Shown here piece after piece: positions 17,746 through 26,465 of a DNA stretch of 64,000 nt. The stretch comes from Bryobacteraceae bacterium (lineage in GTDB: Bacteria; Acidobacteriota; Terriglobia; Bryobacterales; Bryobacteraceae). A model generated the notes under the pieces. It saw nothing but the letters and a program-made list of their open reading frames with translations, was not told where the DNA came from and did not search any database. How positions within the stretch are numbered: position 1 is the first letter of the stretch; each line of letters begins with the position of its first letter. Location: the NCBI GenBank assembly GCA_023384675.1, contig JAHDVK010000014.1:1-64000 (forward strand), written 5' to 3'. The position numbers and the translations under genes were made by a program.

Positions 17746-18273
17746 TCAGCGCGCTTCGCGCCAGATGCCCCCTTGCCGGACGAGCGCGGGCGGACGCGGC
17801 GTGCCGGGTGCGGCCCCGATGTTGTGACGCCCGCTAACAATCTCCAGCCGGCTCGGCTGGAATTCGATCAGGACGTAGTTCGGCCCGGCCGGTCCACCGG
17901 GGAAATGCGCATCCCAATCGTCGCGCCAGCGTTTGCGCCGTTCGGCGATCGATTCAACGATGCGCGCGCGGCCGGTCAGGGTCACGTAACCGGGGCCTTC
18001 GGCGTCCGAGCAGGCGATGGCCGCTCGCGGGTTGGCGCGGATCTGGGCAACCTTGCGGCTGCGCGGATTCGTGCCCATCCAGATGGTGAGATCGGCTTCA
18101 GGCGGAAACTGCTGCATCAGCCGGGCCTGAGGCTGTCCGCCGCTTTCGGCCGTGATGAGAAAACAATAGCGGCTGGCATCGATCACCTCGCGGGCAGCCT
18201 GGATCAGGGTGGCTGGAGCCTGCGCGGCGAGCAGAGCCGGCAGCGTGAGCAGGAGAAAAAGTCGAGGAATCAT
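17746..18273 (-). CDS. Exported pyridoxamine-5'-phosphate-oxidase-fold protein
   Basis: A 175-residue protein with a signal peptide (MIPRLFLLLTLPALLAAQAP). A split-barrel FMN-binding fold follows: AREVIDASRYCFLITAESGG, MGTNPRSRKVAQIRANPRAA, GYVTLTGRARIV and RKRWRDDWDAHFPGGPAGPN. This resembles general-stress flavin-binding proteins, but the signal peptide is unusual for them. It overlaps the stop of the PQQ-type gene upstream by ATGA, so the two form an operon. Confidence 0.72.
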   Translation of the reverse strand: MIPRLFLLLTLPALLAAQAPATLIQAAREVIDASRYCFLITAESGGQPQARLMQQFPPEADLTIWMGTNPRSRKVAQIRANPRAAIACSDAEGPGYVTLTGRARIVESIAERRKRWRDDWDAHFPGGPAGPNYVLIEFQPSRLEIVSGRHNIGAAPGTPRPPALVRQGGIWREAR

Positions 18274-19478
18274 TGGCCGAGGAAGCAGTGGAGTTGTCTG
18301 GAGGTGCGAAATAGCAGGCGTCCCTGAGAGGCGGCGGGGGAGGCCTGGATGGTTTCGGTGAGCGGGTTTTTGGCCAGGATTTCAAATTCCTTGCCGGTCC
18401 TGACCACGGTGACCTCCCCCTGCTCGGAGCTGAAGTAGAGGCGCCCATCGGCGAGGATGGGCGAGGCGGAGTGATCGCCGCCGATGCGGCCCTGCCACAG
18501 TGGTTCGCCGGTTCTGGCGTCGAAGCAATGCAGGATGCCCGCGGTGGTGATGGCGTAGAGGCGGCCGCCAACCCAAATCATCGACGACATCATGGGCACG
18601 CCGCGAGTTTGTTCCCAGGCGAGAGCGCCATCGAGGCGGTGAGCGCGGATGGTGGGTTTCTCGAAGCCCGAGGCCGTGAAAACGAGACCGTCTCCGATCA
18701 CGGGGGAGGGCACGACGCCCTCACCCTGGCTGGGCGAGGACCAGAGGCGTTTGCCAGTCTTGAGGTCATAGGCCTGCACCACGTCCCCCGCAGAGCTGAA
18801 GAGCTTTCCGTCGCGGGCGTTAGGTGTGGTGTGAGCGATGCGGGATGTGCCGCGGGAGGCGCGCCAGCGTTCGCGGCCTGTCATAGGGTCCAAGGCGAGG
18901 ACGAAGGACTTGTCCCAGGGAATTTGCCAGCCGACCTTGAGGTCGCCGGACTCGGCGCTGCCATCACGGGCCATGATCAGCAGGCCGCCGGCGAGAATGG
19001 GTGAAGCGCCCAGGCCATGCTGGCTGTAGAAGGAATACTCCGCATTGATCCAGAGCCGTTTGCCGGAGAAATCGTAAGCGGCGAAGGTTCCGTTGCCGCA
19101 GACGGCGTAAACGGCTTTCCCGTCGGAGACGGGGGTGGAAGTGGCGTAGGAATTCTTGCGTTCCTTACGCTTTGTTTCCTGGCGGGTGATCTCCTGGTCC
19201 CACAGTATCTTGCCAGAGTCGAGGGCGAGAGCGAGCAGGCGGCACGAGCGGCCATCGTCCGTGGCCGTGGTCAGGAAGACGCGGTTGCCCCAAACGATGG
19301 GCGAAGACCAGGAGTCGCCGGGGATCTCCGTACTCCAGGCGTGGTTCTTACCGGGGCCGAATTCGATGGGAAGATTGGTTTCGGCGGAGATGCCCTGATG
19401 CGAGGGGCCACGGAAGACCGGCCAGTTTTCGGCGGCAAGCGGCGTGAGCAGGACCAGGAGCGCGGCCAGAAGTTTCAT
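18270..19478 (-). CDS. PQQ-type beta-propeller (BamB-like) secreted protein
   Basis: A 402-residue protein with a signal peptide (MKLLAALLVLLTPLAA). Repeated blades carry the PQQ-repeat pattern of Ala/Gly then Asp, ending in Trp, such as DSGKILWDQEITRQ, LKTGKRLWSSPSQG and ARTGEPLWQGRIGG. The fold is that of BamB and of PQQ dehydrogenases, but the latter's active-site features are not evident. A scaffold or binding role is more likely than a dehydrogenase. Its start codon lies in the right arm of the perfect palindrome at 19473-19496 on the mRNA. Confidence 0.78.
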   Translation of the reverse strand: MKLLAALLVLLTPLAAENWPVFRGPSHQGISAETNLPIEFGPGKNHAWSTEIPGDSWSSPIVWGNRVFLTTATDDGRSCRLLALALDSGKILWDQEITRQETKRKERKNSYATSTPVSDGKAVYAVCGNGTFAAYDFSGKRLWINAEYSFYSQHGLGASPILAGGLLIMARDGSAESGDLKVGWQIPWDKSFVLALDPMTGRERWRASRGTSRIAHTTPNARDGKLFSSAGDVVQAYDLKTGKRLWSSPSQGEGVVPSPVIGDGLVFTASGFEKPTIRAHRLDGALAWEQTRGVPMMSSMIWVGGRLYAITTAGILHCFDARTGEPLWQGRIGGDHSASPILADGRLYFSSEQGEVTVVRTGKEFEILAKNPLTETIQASPAASQGRLLFRTSRQLHCFLGQ

Positions 19479-19496
19479 GATGCAGCCATCATGAAA
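19473..19496. promoter_or_regulatory. Perfect 10-4-10 palindrome over the start codon of the propeller gene
   Basis: TTTCATGATG and CATCATGAAA flank a CAGC loop, a perfect 24-base inverted repeat. The start ATG of the minus-strand gene (complement of 19476-19478) is inside the stem, so the mRNA could fold over its own start. As DNA it could equally be a repressor site, placed in the divergent region before the LacI-type gene. Confidence 0.45.
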
Positions 19497-19546
19497 GACG
19501 GGGCGGAGAAAGGCAAGCCGGGGCTGCGCTTCTGAATTGCGCTTCC

Positions 19547-19561
19547 CATTCGAGCCGAATG
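19547..19561. promoter_or_regulatory. Candidate LacI-family operator
   Basis: CATTCG-AGC-CGAATG is a 15-base inverted repeat that ends 20 bases before the LacI-type regulator start at 19582. LacI-family regulators commonly repress their own operon from such a site. The three-base centre is not the usual central-CG arrangement, so this is a candidate only. Confidence 0.35.
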
Positions 19562-19581
19562 TCTGATAGATTCACTTCGCT

Positions 19582-20595
19582 ATGGTCACCATACGGGAAG
19601 TGGCGAAACGGGCGAGAGTTTCGGTGGGTACGGTGTCGAACGTGCTTGCCGGGCTGGCGACGGTGCGGCCAGAGATGCGCCGGCGGGTGGAGCAGGCGAT
19701 GCGCGAGCTGGACTACCATCCGAACGCGATCGCGCGGAGCCTGAAGACGCGGTCCACGAAGACGCTGGGGACGATCATCAGCGACATCACGAATCCGTTC
19801 TACCCGCAACTGGTGCGGGGCGCGGAGGATGCGGCGCTGGCGCGCGGGTATCTGTTGATCACGCTGAACACGGACGACAACGCGGAGCGGGAGAGGCAGG
19901 CGCTTTCGGTGCTGCGGGCAAGGAAGGTGGACGGCGTGCTGATCACAGCGGCGCCGGGCGAAGATGCGTCGCATCTGCGAGCATCCATTGAATCGGGGTT
20001 GCCGCTGGTGGCGCTGGACCGGGTGCCGGACGGCATACCGATCGACAGCGTATCGACGGACAGCGCGCAGGGGGCGCGGATGTGCATGCACCATCTGCTG
20101 GCGCGCGGATACCGGCGGATCGGACTGGTGACGGCTAATGTGAAAATTCCGACGGCGCGGGTGCGCCTGGGCGCATACCGGGCGGCATTGACGGAAGCGG
20201 GCATCGAGGTGGACGAGGCGCTGATCAAGTGTGGCGACAACAGGATCGATTCGGGGTACCGGTTGAGCAAGGAGTTGCTGCTGGAGGCGAAGCCGCCGGG
20301 GGCGGTTTTCGCGGCGAACGCGATGATGGGCTTCGGTGTATTGAAGGCGCTGCGGGAGTTGGGGTTACGCTGCCCCGAGGATGTGGCGCTGGCGGTGTAC
20401 GACGATGTTCCATTCGGCGATGTGCTGCGGCCCCGGCTGACGGTGGTGGCGCAGCCGGCATACGAGATGGGGCGATTGGGCGCGGAACTGCTGATCCGGC
20501 GGATCGAGGGCGCGGAGAAGTCTCCGGAGCCGGTGGAAATCCGGCTGTCGCCGGAGCTGATCGTGCGGGAGTCCACGGCGGCTCGGGAGGCCTGA
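19582..20595 (+). CDS. LacI-family transcriptional regulator
   Basis: A 337-residue regulator. The N-terminal helix-turn-helix and hinge read VTIREVAKRARVSVGTVSNV then DYHPNAIARSLKTRSTKTLG. The periplasmic-binding-protein-like effector domain follows from LGTIISDITNPFYPQLVRGA, with ILAFAANAMMG-type core strands and DVALAVYDDVPFGDVLRPRL. It probably senses a sugar and controls the hydrolase, oxidoreductase and deacetylase genes that follow in the same direction. It is the first gene of that run, one base ahead of the hydrolase start. Confidence 0.92.
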   Translation: MVTIREVAKRARVSVGTVSNVLAGLATVRPEMRRRVEQAMRELDYHPNAIARSLKTRSTKTLGTIISDITNPFYPQLVRGAEDAALARGYLLITLNTDDNAERERQALSVLRARKVDGVLITAAPGEDASHLRASIESGLPLVALDRVPDGIPIDSVSTDSAQGARMCMHHLLARGYRRIGLVTANVKIPTARVRLGAYRAALTEAGIEVDEALIKCGDNRIDSGYRLSKELLLEAKPPGAVFAANAMMGFGVLKALRELGLRCPEDVALAVYDDVPFGDVLRPRLTVVAQPAYEMGRLGAELLIRRIEGAEKSPEPVEIRLSPELIVRESTAAREA

Positions 20596-20596
20596 G

Positions 20597-22000
20597 ATGC
20601 GAATTGCCTTGCTTTTACTGATGGTGTGCGCGATGCAGGCCCAGACGCTGCGGCTGCATCCTGAGAACGCCCGCTATTACGAGTTCCAGGGCAAGCCCAC
20701 AGTGCTGGTGACGTCGGCCGAGCACTACGGCGCGCTATTGAACCTGGACTTCGATTACGTGAAGTATCTCGACACGCTGGCGGCGGAGGGAATGAATCTG
20801 ACGAGGATCTTCACCGGCGCCTATCATGAATTCCCGGGCGATTTCGGAATCACGCGCAACACGCTGGCGCCGGCCGGGGGGCGGGTGATTACGCCCTGGC
20901 GCGAAGCGGGTTCGGGGAAGTGGAATCTGGATGAGTGGAACCCCCAGTACTTCGAGCGGCTGCACGGGCTGATGTCACACGCGGCGAGGCGCGGCGTGGT
21001 GGTGGAAGTGACGCTGTTCACGGCCTACTACAACCAGAAGCGGTGGGAGGCTTCGCCGCTGCATCCGTCGCGGAACGTGAACGGGACGCCCGCCGCGCCT
21101 TACGACGAGGCGCTGACTTTGAAGCATCCGGCGCTGGTGGAGAGGCAGACGGCGATGGTCCGCAAGCTGGTGAGCGAACTGAACCGGTACGACAACCTGC
21201 TGTGGGAGATCTGCAACGAGCCGTACTTCGCGGGGGTGACGCTGGACTGGCAGCGGCATATCGCGCGGACGGTGGCGGAGACGGAGCGCCCTTTGCCGAA
21301 GCGCCATCTGATCGCGCAGAATATCGCGAACTTTGAGGGAGTGGTGCGGGATCCGGACCCGAACGTGAGCGTTTTTCATTTCCACTACGCACGGCCGCCG
21401 GTGGCGGTGAAGCAGAATGAGGCGTTGCGCGGCGTGATCGGCTACGACGAATCGGGCTTCGATGGAACCACCGAAGCGACATACTGGATTCAGGGTTGGG
21501 ACTTTCTGTTCGCGGGCGGGGCGCACTACAACAACCTGGACTACTCGTTCACGGCGGGGCATGAGGATGGCACATTCGCCGTACCGGCGACGATGCCGGG
21601 ATACGGCTCGGCGGCGTTGCGGCGGCAGTTGCAGGCTTTGCGCGAGCTGTTTGAGCGGATGGATTTCGTCAGGATGGGGCCCGTGGAGGATTTCGTCGCG
21701 GCGGGCGTGCCCGAGGGCGGTTCGGCGCGGACGCTGGCGGAGGCAGGGCGGCGGTATGCAGTGTATCTGCACCACGGGCTGGTGATGCAGGGGTTCCAGC
21801 CTCAGTTTGCGGTGGACCGCCGGCGCAAACTGATTCAACTGGAGTTGCGGCTGCCGGCGGGACGGTGGGCTGCGGAATGGATCAACCCGCAGACGGGCAA
21901 GGTGGTGGGGCGGGAGGAATTCGAGCATGCGGGAGGGCTCAGGCGGGTGTCTTCGCCGCCATACCAGGAAGATGCGGCGTTGATTGTAGCCGTCCGCTAA
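20597..22000 (+). CDS. Secreted GH-A-clan-like glycoside hydrolase
   Basis: A 467-residue exported protein (MRIALLLLMVCAMQAQ). A TIM-barrel follows that resembles cellulase/GH5-type or DUF4038-type hydrolases. The likely acid/base Glu lies in LLWEICNEPYFAG near residue 208 and the nucleophile Glu in VIGYDESGFDG near residue 280. Other segments are DFDYVKYLDTLAAEGMNLTR and a C-terminal beta-domain (AAEWINPQTGKVVGREEF). It probably cuts a plant or microbial polysaccharide outside the cytoplasm. It sits directly behind the LacI regulator. Confidence 0.72.
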   Translation: MRIALLLLMVCAMQAQTLRLHPENARYYEFQGKPTVLVTSAEHYGALLNLDFDYVKYLDTLAAEGMNLTRIFTGAYHEFPGDFGITRNTLAPAGGRVITPWREAGSGKWNLDEWNPQYFERLHGLMSHAARRGVVVEVTLFTAYYNQKRWEASPLHPSRNVNGTPAAPYDEALTLKHPALVERQTAMVRKLVSELNRYDNLLWEICNEPYFAGVTLDWQRHIARTVAETERPLPKRHLIAQNIANFEGVVRDPDPNVSVFHFHYARPPVAVKQNEALRGVIGYDESGFDGTTEATYWIQGWDFLFAGGAHYNNLDYSFTAGHEDGTFAVPATMPGYGSAALRRQLQALRELFERMDFVRMGPVEDFVAAGVPEGGSARTLAEAGRRYAVYLHHGLVMQGFQPQFAVDRRRKLIQLELRLPAGRWAAEWINPQTGKVVGREEFEHAGGLRRVSSPPYQEDAALIVAVR

Positions 22001-22028
22001 CGGGCGGGGGCCGCTAAACTGGGAGAGC

Positions 22029-23048
22029 ATGGCAACGGCTGCAGGTCCGGTGAAGGACTCTTCGAAGTGGGCACGCTTCGGGGTCTATGCGCTTTCCTTG
22101 GCTTGCTTGTTGTGGGTGTATCACGATTTCGACTGGAAAGGCGAACTGCCCAGGCTGGCGCGCATTCACTGGGCGTGGCTGGCTGTGGCGGTGGTGGCGG
22201 ACATCCTGGTTTATGTGACGCAGGCGTGGCGGTGGAACCTGCTGCTGCAACCGGTGGCGCGGCTGCCGCTCTGGCGGTCGGTCCAGGCGATCTACATTGG
22301 CTTGTTCGCAAACGAGGTGCTGCCGCTGCGGACCGGGGAATTGATCCGCTGCTATTTGCTGGGGGTGTGGAACCGGATCTCGGTAGCGGTGGTGCTGTCA
22401 TCGGCGCTGATTGAACGGCTGATCGACGGCGTGTGGTTGATCCTGGGCCTGCTGCTGGTTTCGCGCAGCGTGCAGATGCCGCCGAGGCTCCAGGATGGAG
22501 TGGTGGTGCTGACGGTCGTGGTGTTGTTTCTGGCGGGGCTGGTTTTGTTCGCCGTATTCAACAAGCGATTCGCCATTCACATCACGACCAAGCACCGATG
22601 GTCGGAGATTCTCCGGACCATCGTCGAAGGGTTGCACGCGATGGGGCGGTCGCGCACGTTTGCTTGGAGTGTCCTCGCGTCCATGCTGTATCTGGGTCTT
22701 CAATTAGTGCCGATTTTCTCGATGTTGAAGGCGTATGGCCTGGGGTTGGGTCTCGCAGAAGCGGCGATCCTGCTGGTAATCATCCGGCTGGGGACGATCG
22801 TCCCCGGGCCTCCGGGCAATGTAGGAGTCTTCCAGGTCTTCTGCAAGATTGGCCTGGTGATGCTCGGAGTGAACGACCAGACCGCGACGAGCCTTTCGGG
22901 CCTGTTGTTTTTCGTCATCACGGTTCCTCTGCTGGCGGCGGGCTTCGTCGCGCTGGCGCTCACTGGGCGGAATATCCGTGAGATCCTGCACCATGCAAAG
23001 GAGCATCATCGCAGCGGGACCAAGAGCGATCCGGCTGAAGTGAGATAG
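22029..23048 (+). CDS. YbhN/LPG-synthase-TM-type membrane protein
   Basis: A 339-residue multi-pass membrane protein of the lysylphosphatidylglycerol-synthase transmembrane family (UPF0104), flippase-like. Typical segments are FANEVLPLRTGELIRCYLLG, with the conserved Arg/Glu/Leu motif, and RLGTIVPGPPGNVGVFQVFC. There is no C-terminal synthase domain, so lipid or polyprenol translocation is more likely than lipid aminoacylation. It is in the plus-strand run between the hydrolase and the Gfo/Idh gene. Confidence 0.82.
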   Translation: MATAAGPVKDSSKWARFGVYALSLACLLWVYHDFDWKGELPRLARIHWAWLAVAVVADILVYVTQAWRWNLLLQPVARLPLWRSVQAIYIGLFANEVLPLRTGELIRCYLLGVWNRISVAVVLSSALIERLIDGVWLILGLLLVSRSVQMPPRLQDGVVVLTVVVLFLAGLVLFAVFNKRFAIHITTKHRWSEILRTIVEGLHAMGRSRTFAWSVLASMLYLGLQLVPIFSMLKAYGLGLGLAEAAILLVIIRLGTIVPGPPGNVGVFQVFCKIGLVMLGVNDQTATSLSGLLFFVITVPLLAAGFVALALTGRNIREILHHAKEHHRSGTKSDPAEVR

Positions 23049-23075
23049 AATCCTCCCCAAGGAGTGATTCCATCG

Positions 23076-24226
23076 ATGGCTCAAGAAACGAGAGGTCTTT
23101 CCCGCCGCCGGCTCTTCACGGAGGCAAGCGCGGCGGCCGGCGTTTTCACGATCGTCAGCCCGCAGGCGGTGCGCGGCTCGCAGGCCAATTCGCAGATTTC
23201 CGTGGGGTTGATCGGTTCAGGCAACCGCGGCACGTACGATGCCCGGATCACGCACGCCGATCCACGGGCGCGCGTGACGGCGCTGTGCGACCTGTTTCCC
23301 GACCGCGTGGAGCAGGCGAAGGCGGCGCTGAAACTCGAGAAGGTGGACGAGTACACCGATTACCGGCAGGTGCTGGCGAACCGGTCGCTGGACGCGGTGA
23401 TCATCGCGACGCCGCCGTACCAGCATCCGGAGCAACTCGCGGCGGCGGTGGCGGCGGGCAAGCATGTGTATTGCGAGAAGCCCGCGGCGGTGGACGTGGC
23501 GGGCTGCAAGAGCGTGATCGCCACGGGCCGGAAGGCGAATCCGAAGAAGGTGATTTCGTTCGGCTACCAGCAGCGGTACGGTCCGGTGTACCTGGAGGCG
23601 TATAAGCGCATTCAGGCGGGGGCGATCGGCGAGCTTTCGACGGCGCGCGGCTATTGGATCGCGGCGGATCCGTTCACGCGGCGCGAGTATCCGGGGCTTT
23701 CGCCCGAGCAGGAGAAGCTGCGCAACTGGTTCTGCTACCGCGACCTGTCGGGCGATTTCATTGTCGAACAGGATTGCCACAATTTCGACGTGCTGCACTG
23801 GTTCCTGGGCGGGCTGCCGCTGGCGGCGGTCGGCTGGGGCGGGCGTAAGGTGCGGACGACGATGGATCTGATGGATCATCTTTCGCTGACCTACGAGTGG
23901 CCGAACGGGATCTTCGTGAACTTCGAGGCGAACCAGTTGACGCCGCGCGGCTATGCGAAGGTGGGCGAAGAGTTCACCGGCAGGAAAGGCACGATCCTCA
24001 CCTCGCGTCAGCGGATGATTCACGTGAAGGGCGTGAAGGACGAGGAGACGATGGAGTCGCCGCGCGACATCACTTACGACGGCATCGAACACTTCCTCGG
24101 GCTGGTGCAGAGCGGGCAGGTGGAGAATGTGGCGGAGCGTTCGGCTCTGTCCACCATGGTTGCAATTCTGGGCCGCGAGGCCTTGTACACGAAGAAAGAA
24201 CAGACCTGGAAAGGGCTATACGGAGC

Positions 24227-24230
<4 letters not shown>
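23076..24230 (+). CDS. Gfo/Idh/MocA-family oxidoreductase, Tat-exported
   Basis: A 384-residue protein with a twin-arginine leader (LSRRRLFTEASAAAGVFTIV). A Rossmann domain follows (VGLIGSGNRGTYDARITHAD), then the EKP motif (VYCEKPAAVD), which carries the conserved Lys of the family. It likely oxidises or epimerises a sugar with bound NAD(P). The ATG at 23076 sits 11 bases after GGAG at 23061-23064; a GTG at 23064 is the alternative. The stop overlaps the deacetylase start by ATGA. Confidence 0.87.
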
Positions 24231-25093
<863 letters not shown>

Positions 25094-25096
25094 GAG

Positions 25097-25116
25097 CCTC
25101 CGCCGTCAGGCGGAGG
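25097..25116 (+). other. Strong hairpin between the deacetylase gene and selA
   Basis: CCTCCGCC and GGCGGAGG form a perfect 8-bp GC-rich stem around GTCA, three bases after the deacetylase stop. No T-run follows. It could attenuate or stabilise mRNA between the sugar genes and selA. Confidence 0.4.
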
Positions 25117-25133
25117 TGGCCGGGAGAGAGCGA

Positions 25134-26465
25134 GTGAACCTGGAGGAGCAATACCGGCAGTTGCCGTCGGTGGATGAACTGGCGGGTTCACTCGCGAACC
25201 TGGAGGCGCGCTTTCCGCGGGCGCTGATCGTGGACGAATGCCGCAGGGCGCTGGAGCGGGCGCGGGCGCGAATTCGCGCGGGCGGAGCGGTGCCCGGGGC
25301 CCTCGGTCATGTGGTGGCGCACGAACTGGAGCGGCTGGCGCAGCCCTCGCTGACGCCCGTCATCAACGCGACCGGCGTGATTCTGCATACGAATCTGGGC
25401 CGGGCGCCGCTGGCCACCGGCGAGGCGCCGCCCCGTTACAGCAATCTCGAGTACGACGTTGCGGAGGGTCGGCGCGGACGGCGCGATGCGCATACAAGTC
25501 CACTGCTGGAGCGCCTGCTTGGGCGGCCCGCGATCGCCGTGAACAATGGGGCGGCGGCAGTCTACCTTGCGCTGCATGAACTCGCGGCGGGCGGCGAGGT
25601 GATCGTCTCGCGCGGGGAGCTGATCGAGATCGGCGACGGGTTCCGGATCCCCGATATCATGGAACGCTCGGGCGCGCGCCTGGTGGAGGTGGGCGCGACG
25701 AACCGGACACGGCTGGAGGATTACCGGAACGCTCTGAACGAACGCACCCGCTTGATTCTGCGCGTGCATCCATCGAATTTCCGCGTCTCCGGGTTCACCG
25801 GGAAGCCCTCGCTGGAAGAGCTGAGCCTGCTGGCGCGCGAGGCGGGCGTGCCGTTGTACGAAGACCTCGGCAGCGGTTGCCTGATGGATATGCGGCCGTA
25901 TGGCATCGATGAGCCCACGGTGGCTGCGAGCTTTCGGGCGGGCGTGAACCTGCTTTCGTTCTCGGGCGACAAGCTTCTGGGCGGCCCGCAGGCCGGCATT
26001 CTCGCCGGGGATGCGGAGCTGGTGGCGAGGCTGCGGCGGAACCCGATGTTTCGCGCATTGCGGCTGGACAAGCTCGTGATCGCTTCGCTGGAGACGACAC
26101 TGCGCCACTGGCTGCTGGAGCGCTGGGATGAGATTCCTGCGCTGCGGATGATCCGGCTCACGCCGAAAGAGATTCGCGCGCGCGCCGGAAGGCTTGTGCG
26201 CGCCTGGGGCCGCGGCGGGGTTGAGGTGATCGACGGTGAATCGCTGGCGGGCGGCGGTTCGACGCCGGAGCAGACGTTGCCGACCGCGCTGATCGCGGTG
26301 GAAGGCGACGCGGCGGATCTCGAACGGCGCCTGCGCGCGGGCAACCCGCCCGTGATCGCCCGTATCGCGGATGAGCGGCTGTTGCTCGACCTGCGGACGG
26401 TCGCGGAGGACGAAGAAGCGGCGCTGCTCGAAGCGCTTCGTCAGTTGCCCGAAGCGAAGCCGTGA
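25134..26465 (+). CDS. selA: L-seryl-tRNA(Sec) selenium transferase
   Basis: A 443-residue PLP enzyme that turns Ser-tRNA(Sec) into selenocysteinyl-tRNA. It has the N-terminal tRNA-binding domain (EEQYRQLPSVDELAGSLANL) and the core with IVSRGELIEIGDGFRIPDIM. SFSGDKLLGGPQAGILAG places the PLP lysine at K280. The N-terminal domain makes true SelA likelier than a SelA-like paralogue. The GTG at 25134 has GGGAG shortly upstream. It is last in a sugar-gene run; selB, selC and selD are not in the window. The 3' end overlaps the convergent esterase gene by 25 bases. Confidence 0.9.
   Translation: MNLEEQYRQLPSVDELAGSLANLEARFPRALIVDECRRALERARARIRAGGAVPGALGHVVAHELERLAQPSLTPVINATGVILHTNLGRAPLATGEAPPRYSNLEYDVAEGRRGRRDAHTSPLLERLLGRPAIAVNNGAAAVYLALHELAAGGEVIVSRGELIEIGDGFRIPDIMERSGARLVEVGATNRTRLEDYRNALNERTRLILRVHPSNFRVSGFTGKPSLEELSLLAREAGVPLYEDLGSGCLMDMRPYGIDEPTVAASFRAGVNLLSFSGDKLLGGPQAGILAGDAELVARLRRNPMFRALRLDKLVIASLETTLRHWLLERWDEIPALRMIRLTPKEIRARAGRLVRAWGRGGVEVIDGESLAGGGSTPEQTLPTALIAVEGDAADLERRLRAGNPPVIARIADERLLLDLRTVAEDEEAALLEALRQLPEAKP

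Noticed and set aside
18270-19478. A PQQ-dependent dehydrogenase
   Set aside because: Only the propeller repeats are visible. The length (402 residues) is far below that of quinoprotein dehydrogenases and fits BamB-like proteins.
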